This document shows, piece after piece, positions 53,844 to 61,045 of a DNA stretch of 64,000 nt. Every line of letters begins with the position of its first letter. Position 1 is the stretch's first letter. The notes under the pieces were generated by a model that saw only the letters and a list, made by a program, of their open reading frames with translations, searched no databases and had not been told where the DNA came from. This DNA comes from Spirosoma arboris (GTDB lineage Bacteria > Bacteroidota > Bacteroidia > Cytophagales > Spirosomataceae), in assembly GCF_009754945.1 (NCBI RefSeq), contig NZ_WPIN01000002.1:1-64000 (forward strand), written 5' to 3'. The position numbers and the translations under genes were made by a program.

Positions 53844-55523
53844 ATGTCTATCAGTAATATAGCACAGTCCGATAGTAGGCCGTTTATTGATTACTTCTAC
53901 AAATGGGAGCGCGAAAAAGCCGATCAGGTGTATCTCCGGCAATCCGTGGGCACTACCTACATCGACTATACCTGGCAGGAGGTAGGTCGGCAGGCTCGTT
54001 CTATGGCAACCTATTTGCGCTCACTTGATCTGCCTCCGCAGAGCCCCATTGGTCTGGTCTCTAAAAACTGCCCACACTGGCTAATTGCCGATATTGCGAT
54101 CCTGATTAGTGGTCATATATCCGTCCCTTTGTACCCAACGCTAACAGCCGATCAACTTCATTCTGTGCTCGAACATAGCCAGTGTACGGTGCTATTCGTA
54201 GGGAAACTGGACAACTGGAGTACGATGCGGGCCGGTGTGCCAACGGGTATGTTGTGCATCGCCTTTCCCGAAAACCAGCCCGATGTTATGCTGCGCCCCT
54301 GGAATGATATTCTGGCGATGTACCCGCCAATGGTCGAAAGTCCGAAACCAGAACCAGACGATCTGTTCACCATTGTTTACACCTCTGGCACGACTGGCAG
54401 GCCCAAAGGCGTTATGATCGACTACCGAGCTGCGGCCGCCATTGCCGAATCGACTCGTAACAAGACATTTCAGGACTTAGCGAACGCCCGTTTTTTCTCC
54501 TACTTACCCCTTTGCCACGTTGCCGAGCGAAACATCGTTGAAGCCCTTGGTCTGATCACGGGTGGCACTATTTATTTTGTCGAGTCCCTCGCGACCTTCT
54601 CTCAAAACCTGGCGGCTGCTCGACCAACGCATTTTTTGGCAGTCCCTCGTATCTGGACAAAATTCCAGCAGGGTGTTCTGGCCAATATGCCCCAATCCAG
54701 ACTGAACAGGCTGCTTCAGATACCCATTGTATCCAGTTTGGTTAAGCGAAAAATTCGTCAGCGGCTGGGCCTTAACGACACGGTCATGATTCTGACCGGG
54801 GCGGCTCCCATGCCCATTCCGATGCTTCAGTGGTTCCGTCGGTTAGGCATATGTATTCAGGATAGCTACGGAATGACTGAAAATCTGGGAGCTGTTTCCA
54901 TCATGCCTGCGGATAAAATCAAGGATGGAACCGTGGGCCGGGTCAATGATGGGATGAACGTTCGGATTGATCCAGCTACCGGCGAAATACTCACGCAGGC
55001 CCCCTGGAATATGCGGGGGTATTATCGCGATCCGGAACTGACAGCCAAAACGCTGACTTCCGATAACTGGCTGCACACAGGCGATATAGGTGAGCTTGAC
55101 GCAGAAGGTTATCTCCGCATTACGGGACGACTTAACGACCTGTATAAGAGCCCAAAAGGGGAATTTATTATCCCGTCGAAACTAGAATCCGGGTTTAGTG
55201 AAAATCCATTTATTGATCAAATCTGCGTGATGGGTACCCAGTTGCCCCAGCCGATTGCGTTACTAGTACTTTCGGAAGTAGGCCAGAAAACATCCCCTAC
55301 TGATGTCTCAAAAAGTTTGACCGACACGTTGATCGCGTCAAATAGTCAATTACATGCCTACGAACGCATCAAGAAAATCATTCTTGTTAAAGATACCTGG
55401 ACCGTAGACAACAATCTGATGACGCCCACGCTGAAAATCAAGCGAAAAGAAGTCGAAAAACGGTATCAGGCAGCTATTGACGCCTGGTATGATCAGGATG
55501 AGGTTGTCGTTTGGGAAGCCTGA
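53844..55523 (+). CDS. Long-chain acyl-CoA synthetase (AMP-forming)
   Basis: A 559-aa adenylate-forming ligase that activates fatty acids as acyl-AMP and then acyl-CoA. The P-loop-like motif TSGTTGRPKG is at 180-189, the adenylate motif is in DSYGMTENLGAVS, and the C-terminal hinge and lysine region reads HTGDIGELDAEGYLRITGR, then KSPKGEFIIPSKLE. Length and motifs match long-chain FadD/FACL proteins. It follows the six-gene cluster on the same strand after a 124-bp AT-rich gap, so it may share transcription or have its own promoter. The gene ends just before a family E palindrome that separates it from a convergent gene. Confidence 0.93.
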   Translation: MSISNIAQSDSRPFIDYFYKWEREKADQVYLRQSVGTTYIDYTWQEVGRQARSMATYLRSLDLPPQSPIGLVSKNCPHWLIADIAILISGHISVPLYPTLTADQLHSVLEHSQCTVLFVGKLDNWSTMRAGVPTGMLCIAFPENQPDVMLRPWNDILAMYPPMVESPKPEPDDLFTIVYTSGTTGRPKGVMIDYRAAAAIAESTRNKTFQDLANARFFSYLPLCHVAERNIVEALGLITGGTIYFVESLATFSQNLAAARPTHFLAVPRIWTKFQQGVLANMPQSRLNRLLQIPIVSSLVKRKIRQRLGLNDTVMILTGAAPMPIPMLQWFRRLGICIQDSYGMTENLGAVSIMPADKIKDGTVGRVNDGMNVRIDPATGEILTQAPWNMRGYYRDPELTAKTLTSDNWLHTGDIGELDAEGYLRITGRLNDLYKSPKGEFIIPSKLESGFSENPFIDQICVMGTQLPQPIALLVLSEVGQKTSPTDVSKSLTDTLIASNSQLHAYERIKKIILVKDTWTVDNNLMTPTLKIKRKEVEKRYQAAIDAWYDQDEVVVWEA

Positions 55524-55532
55524 TAGTGTGTT

Positions 55533-55609
55533 TTTTTGACAGGATTAACAGGATAAGACAGGATTTTTCGGCTATTAACCCTGCCTTATCCTGTTAATCC
55601 TGTCAAAAA
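55533..55609. repeat. Long palindromic repeat, family E copy 3, at a convergent gene junction
   Basis: Inverted repeat of the same CAGGAT-unit type (TTTTTGACAGGATTAACAGG ... complementary arm ... TGTCAAAAA). It fills the gap between the stop of the acyl-CoA synthetase (55523) and the stop of the convergent gene (55610). The T-rich/A-rich ends on both sides make it a plausible bidirectional terminator. Confidence 0.85.
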
Positions 55610-58600
55610 TTATAACCCATTAATAACGCGGGAATACACGTTGTTCAACGGATTACCATCATAGGTCTGCGAACCATCGTCCTTGACGTTAATGGTAATA
55701 TTGGATACGCTTCCAGGATTAGCCGTCGTCCGGGTAATGGTAAAGCCTAACGTAGTTATACCATTGCCTAAAATTGACTGACCTGAATTAATTGTCAACG
55801 TTAACTGGCGATCAACAAGATTATCCGTAACACTCCACTTCGTATTATCTACAGCAGTAGGGTTAGTTTCGCTTCCCGAAACGTCGATTGTGGTCAGCGA
55901 ATTGTCGTACGAAACGGTATAGCCTAAAGGCGCCGTAACGGTAATTACAATCGTACCACTGGCCGTAGGCAATCCACTAACTTCACTCAAATTGATAATG
56001 AAATTACGGGAAGCCTCAGAGCCACTACTGGCGAAGTTCGCCTGAGGCAGAATCAACGTAGGCGACAAATCCGTTTTGACAGGTGCGCCAAGCGTAGCTA
56101 TATCACTGCGAAATTTCTTGAAGTTATTTTGCGATAGATCTTTGGCAATTGTTGCGTCGTTATAATAGACAGCATCCCCATTATCGACTAGCAGTTGAAT
56201 CTGGCTGTCGTCAGCCAGCGTAGCGGGCACTTCCACAATAGACTCAAAACTGCCATTAACTGCCAGTGTTGCCAGATTATCGGCCCGGAGCGCAGGTGCA
56301 TCTGTTGGTACACCTGTCCAAGTATAGAGCCGGAAATTGTTGGGCGGTGTACCGGTATCACTGCCAGCGGGGCCTGCAATAATCAGATAATTATTAGCCG
56401 CGTTTTTCCGAATTTCCCGAATACCGCGTCCACCCAGGTCAAACTCGATGGGTGCGCCAAACGTAGCCGATCCCTGCACGCCACCATCAGTAGCCAGAAT
56501 ACTCGTCAGGTTCGTAACGGGAATAACTAGCGCCTTTGGCCGACCAGGCAACGGCACCTGCGGAGCGCGAAAACCGATATAAACCGTACTACCATCTGGG
56601 GCAAACTCAGCCCCTTCAATGTTATAGCCGATAGATGATTTCGAGTCAACAGCAGCGTCCGCACTGGCTTGCAGGTCGTAATAATTGGCGCCTTTTCCGT
56701 GGCCATTGTTCACATCCCAGGCAATAATATCTTCGCGCAGATGATCGTAGCGGCTCACGTAGGCCAGCGTTGTGTTCGCGCCATTCAGCGTCACATCAGT
56801 TGCAAATACCCGATCGCGGTTAGGCCGTGCGCCACCCCCTTCTTTATTACTTTGCGAGCCAATCCAGTAAATTCGATTGCCCGAACTAACCGACGCTTCA
56901 ATATCCACTTCGCGTGGAACTCCCCCCGAAATATCGGACAGTGCCAGCGATGAAGTATAATCGAAGCCATTAACAGGCAAGCCGGAATTCTGACGATTGT
57001 ATAGTCTCAACACCTGATTTTCATCATCGGCAACGAGCATATACGATGCATCGACCACTACAGCCGTCGACGCATCGCTTGTTCCCGTATGGAATCGCGT
57101 CGATGCCGGCGTCGTGGAAGCCGCCGATGCTGCATAGTTAATTACATAGGAGCCCGAAGTAGTACCGCTAGTAGCCGTAATAGTGATGGTGGCATATCCC
57201 ACTCCGATAGGTGTGATTTTTAGATTTCGAGTCGCACCGGTTCCCGTAAGATTCAGATTGGCATCGGGTACCACACCCGCATTGCTACTCGTAGCCGTAA
57301 CGGTGAGCCCCGTTGCCGCACTAAGCGTGAAGTTCATCCCAATTGTGCTGGCCGGGTCGGTTGGGTCATTGATAACTCCGCTCACAACGGCTGGCCCGAC
57401 AGTCGGCACATTCAGATAGGCAGAATTGGTGGCGGCACTGATACTGACCGGAACAGCAGACGGTGCATCGACAATCGTTACGGATACCGGGTTGACTGTA
57501 ATGCCGTTGTAGGCAGGGTCGGAACTGCTGGCGCTTTGGGTAATTGTAACCGAACGAGTTCCCTGCACAATGGCATCGTCAGTAGCCGATACGATTACGG
57601 TTTGGACCGTGCTGTAGTTCGATGGCGTAAAGACCAGCGTGGGCGAATTTGTCGTCAGCGGACTGCCTGGGCTGGTAATCGTGATCGTAACATCTGCCGT
57701 GGGCTGACTATTCAGCGCTACGGTATAGGTATCCGTTGCTCCTCCTTCCGTAACGGTCGTGTTATTGAGCGTCTCCCGAACCAAAACACGGTTGAGCGGA
57801 ACAAAATAACCGCCGGGATTACCCACGTTTCCTGCTACGGATGAATACGAGTTCTGAACATCGTTGACAGCCGACAACACCCAATTACCGATCGTATTGG
57901 TGCCAAGGTTAGCCTGTGTTGTCCAGGCACTTACTCCGTTTGTAAATACGGTACTTCCTGATGTGCTACTACTTGGATACGTAAGCTTATCGACCAGGTT
58001 GTTAGACGCATCGAAGATGTTCATTTCATCGCCGTTGCCAAGGTTCTGGTTATTACTGCCAACGACTTTTACGGTTGAAGGCAGATACCAGGCCGCCCGG
58101 AAAGTTGCTGCTGGCGCTTCAGAAATGATTACCGATTCGCCGGGTTGTACCACGCCAAAGCCGCCAATTGAAAACGCGCCGGGCACCGGATTGCTGTCAT
58201 CGAAACTCCAGCCTGTCAGGTCGATCGGCGCAGTACCTACGTTCGTCAGCTCGATAAATTCATTGGCATTACCGGCTCCATTATACGCATATTCTGTAAT
58301 CCGGATCACGCCCGCCGAAGCCGCATTGACCGACAGTGAAAACGTTGCGCTGATAGTGTTGCTGGCCGGATCAGTCGCCACTATAGTCACTAACTGGACA
58401 CCAGCGGCCGTAGGTGTACCCGAAATAACACGCGTGTTATTATCTGCCGACAACCCATTGCTCAAACCCGTAATGGCGTAAGTAAGCGTCTGACTTTCGG
58501 GATCAGTAAAGGCCGGTACTGTAAAGCTAAACACTGTACCTACTGTAGCCACCTGATTGGCTATCGCCGGAGCAATAGGAGGTAAATCTCCAGAGCCAAC

Positions 58601-60061
58601 CATGGTCGTGACAGCCGCAGCCGAGTTATTGGCTTCGTTACTTTCGGTAATGGTATTCGCTGGATCAACCAAAGCCGTGCCGCTTAGCAGCGTGCCATTT
58701 GCCGTTGGAGTTACCATTACGGTCAGCGTAGTACTGGCTCCAGCAGCCAGCGTACCGCCCGAAAACGTAACGACACCCGCCGAATGGTTGTCTGTAAATC
58801 CACTAGCCCCAACGGCTGAATTGTAGGTGGCACTGGTAGAGGCAGGCAACGTAAACTGAGCCGAAATGCCCGACGCGCTGACGCCCCCCTGATTACGAAT
58901 CACCAGCGAGTAATTGAACGGCTGGTTGAGCGTAGCCGACGCTGGGGCCGAAAGTGCGATGGTGAGGTCTGGCTGGGAATTTGATGGAGCGAACGCGATG
59001 CCCCGGAAAACGGTGTTGGCAGGAGCGGTTGCAAACGTTGACGCCGTTGCATCAGAACCCGTATCAGTTAGTTTAACAATTCTATTGATCGCCGTCGAAC
59101 TTGTCTCAAACGTTGACGCGTAAATAACTGGATTAGCTCCCGAAAAATCAACGGCAAGCCCGTAGGCGCCAGCGGTACCACCTACTGGCAATGTATAAGC
59201 CAACGACCAGGTGCCTCCGCTGTTTGTCCACTTCTGCACTCCGCCACCGGTTGTACGTCCATCTGCTACATAGCAGACTGTGCCATCAGAATTAAACGCA
59301 AAATCGTATGTATTTGAGCCACTACCGGCATTTACAACCAAAGTAGTTGTGTTTCCAGATGACGTTGGCAGGCCAGTTCCGACACTGGAAACGCCTAAAA
59401 AAGTGGATGAGGATGTAGAGACATACAACTGACTATTAAAAATACCTACTACACGAATATTTGTAACGGTACTGCTTACCTGGGTTCCGCCGTCCGTTGC
59501 TCCCAGTGTCGTAGCCCGTACACCACCTCTACTATTGGTCGAAGCCGTTCCTGCTGTCCATATAGCGGTTCCATCGCTCGAAACCGCCGACCGTATATTA
59601 TTTGTATTATAGGCAGCGCTTTGGGGGAGAACCGTTGTCGTGTTAATACTCCGGTTATTATCGATCAGCGCTACTACCCGATCAAAACTACCGCTCGACG
59701 CAACGCCTGCGGTGGCAACGTCGGCATCATACCCAACCATTGTCAAATAGCGACCATCAGCCGAAAGCTTCAAAATACCTTCAGAACTGGCTGACCCACT
59801 CACAGTCAATCGTCGATTCGAACCAGCTACTGCTGTTGGCAAGGGCAGCGTATTAACGACCGAACCAGCGGGGGTATATTCAACCAAATTAACAGGATTG
59901 GCAGCACTGGTAGGCGTCGCAGAGCCATCTCCTATCTGAGTAACGACGAGGTTCCCAGCCGTATATTGTGCCCAGGCGGCATTTATAACGCCCGATCCGA
60001 GCACTAGTGATCCGCATAAAAGTAATGCGTTGAAAAGATGAGTTCGTATAGTTTGGTTCAT
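55610..60061 (-). CDS. Very large secreted multidomain protein (CARDB, lamin-tail, DUF3616-like)
   Basis: A roughly 1483-aa exported protein. After a signal peptide (ending AAWAQ) come a propeller-like N-terminal region, a CARDB-type adhesion domain (about 362-475, QPDLTIALSAPASATLNQPF) and a cadherin/putative-Ig-like domain (about 490-575). A lamin-tail domain follows (about 584-730, IRITEYAYNGAGNANEFIEL), then a Calx-beta-like segment (about 757-860), an Ig-like segment and a DUF3616-like region (about 985-1290, YMLVADDENQVLRLYNRQNS). No clear type IX sorting domain ends it. The frame is open to 60112, but the ATG at 60061 starts the signal peptide and lies 25 bp from a TAGTTTTG promoter box. 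Probably a surface-associated protein of unknown binding target. Confidence 0.85.
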   Translation of the reverse strand: MNQTIRTHLFNALLLCGSLVLGSGVINAAWAQYTAGNLVVTQIGDGSATPTSAANPVNLVEYTPAGSVVNTLPLPTAVAGSNRRLTVSGSASSEGILKLSADGRYLTMVGYDADVATAGVASSGSFDRVVALIDNNRSINTTTVLPQSAAYNTNNIRSAVSSDGTAIWTAGTASTNSRGGVRATTLGATDGGTQVSSTVTNIRVVGIFNSQLYVSTSSSTFLGVSSVGTGLPTSSGNTTTLVVNAGSGSNTYDFAFNSDGTVCYVADGRTTGGGVQKWTNSGGTWSLAYTLPVGGTAGAYGLAVDFSGANPVIYASTFETSSTAINRIVKLTDTGSDATASTFATAPANTVFRGIAFAPSNSQPDLTIALSAPASATLNQPFNYSLVIRNQGGVSASGISAQFTLPASTSATYNSAVGASGFTDNHSAGVVTFSGGTLAAGASTTLTVMVTPTANGTLLSGTALVDPANTITESNEANNSAAAVTTMVGSGDLPPIAPAIANQVATVGTVFSFTVPAFTDPESQTLTYAITGLSNGLSADNNTRVISGTPTAAGVQLVTIVATDPASNTISATFSLSVNAASAGVIRITEYAYNGAGNANEFIELTNVGTAPIDLTGWSFDDSNPVPGAFSIGGFGVVQPGESVIISEAPAATFRAAWYLPSTVKVVGSNNQNLGNGDEMNIFDASNNLVDKLTYPSSSTSGSTVFTNGVSAWTTQANLGTNTIGNWVLSAVNDVQNSYSSVAGNVGNPGGYFVPLNRVLVRETLNNTTVTEGGATDTYTVALNSQPTADVTITITSPGSPLTTNSPTLVFTPSNYSTVQTVIVSATDDAIVQGTRSVTITQSASSSDPAYNGITVNPVSVTIVDAPSAVPVSISAATNSAYLNVPTVGPAVVSGVINDPTDPASTIGMNFTLSAATGLTVTATSSNAGVVPDANLNLTGTGATRNLKITPIGVGYATITITATSGTTSGSYVINYAASAASTTPASTRFHTGTSDASTAVVVDASYMLVADDENQVLRLYNRQNSGLPVNGFDYTSSLALSDISGGVPREVDIEASVSSGNRIYWIGSQSNKEGGGARPNRDRVFATDVTLNGANTTLAYVSRYDHLREDIIAWDVNNGHGKGANYYDLQASADAAVDSKSSIGYNIEGAEFAPDGSTVYIGFRAPQVPLPGRPKALVIPVTNLTSILATDGGVQGSATFGAPIEFDLGGRGIREIRKNAANNYLIIAGPAGSDTGTPPNNFRLYTWTGVPTDAPALRADNLATLAVNGSFESIVEVPATLADDSQIQLLVDNGDAVYYNDATIAKDLSQNNFKKFRSDIATLGAPVKTDLSPTLILPQANFASSGSEASRNFIINLSEVSGLPTASGTIVITVTAPLGYTVSYDNSLTTIDVSGSETNPTAVDNTKWSVTDNLVDRQLTLTINSGQSILGNGITTLGFTITRTTANPGSVSNITINVKDDGSQTYDGNPLNNVYSRVINGL

Positions 60062-60085
60062 AACAAGACATGAATTTCTCTTGCG

Positions 60086-60093
60086 CAAAACTA
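60086..60093 (-). promoter_or_regulatory. Candidate -7 promoter box for the large secreted protein
   Basis: On the minus strand TAGTTTTG matches the Bacteroidota TAnnTTTG -7 consensus exactly and lies 24 bp before the ATG at 60061. No good -33 TTG was found at the usual distance. It implies the upstream in-frame ATG at 60112 is not used. Confidence 0.45.
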
Positions 60094-60163
60094 CGGTCCC
60101 CCTCTTGGCCATATGTTACTCAGATATTATGTTCTACAACTTAAGCGATAACTATTCCATAAT

Positions 60164-60212
60164 ATCACCGCTTAATATACTCCGCTAGCCTCTATGTGTA
60201 TTAAGCGGTGAT
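60164..60212. repeat. 14-bp inverted repeat upstream of the large secreted protein
   Basis: Perfect arms ATCACCGCTTAATA / TATTAAGCGGTGAT with a 21-nt loop, about 100-150 bp upstream of the gene start at 60061. Its location upstream of the candidate promoter suits an operator or a hairpin; there is no T-run. Confidence 0.5.
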
Positions 60213-60321
60213 TTACCAGGCCACAACAGATAGGCGTGATCAGGATTATATAAAACTGATGCGCGATTATTTTATCAATTAACCTGTTTAGGCTTTCCCT
60301 TTTATAGAAAAATTCAGGCAG

Positions 60322-60358
60322 TTTTTGGTCATTTCTCCTGCGTAGAAATGACCAAAAA
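60322..60358. repeat. 15-bp inverted repeat in the AT-rich intergenic region
   Basis: Perfect arms TTTTTGGTCATTTCT / AGAAATGACCAAAAA with a 7-nt loop. The T-run is on the 5' side in both directions, so it pairs within the stem and is not a classical terminator. The role is unknown. Confidence 0.5.
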
Positions 60359-60418
60359 AACTAGTCAACTTTCAATAGGCTTTGGGAGATTTAAATGCTT
60401 TTATTAATGAATGAACAA

Positions 60419-60454
60419 AAAAATGAGGCTAAAAAATTGCCTCATTTTTTTTGT
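60419..60454. terminator. Bidirectional intrinsic terminator
   Basis: Stem AAATGAGGC / GCCTCATTT with a 9-nt A/T loop, flanked by an A-run on the left and a run of Ts on the right, so it works on either strand. It lies 46 bp downstream of the minus-strand small ORF at 60500-60661, for which it is the natural transcript end. Confidence 0.8.
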
Positions 60455-60499
60455 TTTCTCTTAACCTAATCTACAATTTTTTAATAAAAACTATTACTA

Positions 60500-60661
60500 T
60501 TATAAAAAATAGAATAACAAAATAGGGATAGATAAAAATGCAAGTAGAAGTAGTATAAATATAGTTTTCCATCGCCAATGATAATTAACATATCGGCTAT
60601 TACCAGCAAACAAATTCATTAATTCGTTCACCCAATGGCTAATCATTCGGTAAGTTTCCAT
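60500..60661 (-). CDS. Putative 53-aa single-pass membrane protein
   Basis: A short minus-strand frame (ATG to TAA) gives METYRMISHWVNELMNLFAG, then a basic/aromatic stretch (YHWRWK) and a hydrophobic C-terminal segment (TIFILLLLAFLSIPILLFYF). This predicts an N-in single-pass membrane protein. Support comes from its setting: a TTG-N18-TACTTTTG promoter-like pair lies immediately upstream and a strong terminator immediately downstream, which together define a roughly 250-nt monocistronic transcript. The leader would be very short (about 5 nt) if the first ATG is used; the second ATG (codon 6) is an alternative. No known family. The transcript could instead be a non-coding RNA. Confidence 0.5.
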   Translation of the reverse strand: METYRMISHWVNELMNLFAGNSRYVNYHWRWKTIFILLLLAFLSIPILLFYFL

Positions 60662-60672
60662 CTGCGATGGCA

Positions 60673-60701
60673 CAAAAGTATAGCAGGAATTAACATCACA
60701 A
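60673..60701 (-). promoter_or_regulatory. Promoter of the small membrane ORF (TTG-N18-TACTTTTG)
   Basis: Minus strand: TTG at 60701-60699, 18-nt spacer, TACTTTTG at 60680-60673. Both boxes and the spacing fit the Flavobacterium/Bacteroides sigma-ABfr promoter (TTG-N17-23-TAnnTTTG). The box ends 11 nt before the ATG at 60661. Confidence 0.55.
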
Positions 60702-61045
60702 TATTATGAAATTATTATTGACAACAATATATTGATAATCAGCAATTTAATTCAATTCAAATACATTATCAGACTACACAATAACTCATTAACTAGCTGT
60801 TTATTACACCTGAAGCAAGATCATTATCACTAGTTTATGAATAGTTCTATTTGATAATTGATTGGTCATACTGTCTTCTCATCCAGTTAATACTAGCTAT
60901 CTACTTTTGCAGCCAAATAAAAGGGCCTTATAAGGTCATTCTACTTTTTTTATCAATTTCTTCGGCAGCAAATACTGCCTCTCGTATTGGCGTACGCTTT
61001 TACGCATTTTAGCATTCACTGTTTCTTACTAACCAATTTATTCTG
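60702..61045 (+). promoter_or_regulatory. AT-rich upstream region of the SusC gene with candidate -7 box
   Basis: A 344-bp AT-rich region without a gene. TACTTTTG at 60902-60909 matches TAnnTTTG exactly, but no TTG is found at the usual spacing. It would give a leader of about 130 nt for the SusC gene at 61046, long enough for post-transcriptional control. No RNA family was recognised. Confidence 0.35.

Noticed and set aside
60062..60112. Upstream start of the large secreted protein at 60112
   Set aside because: It would bury the signal peptide behind 17 extra residues and lies upstream of the candidate TAGTTTTG promoter box.
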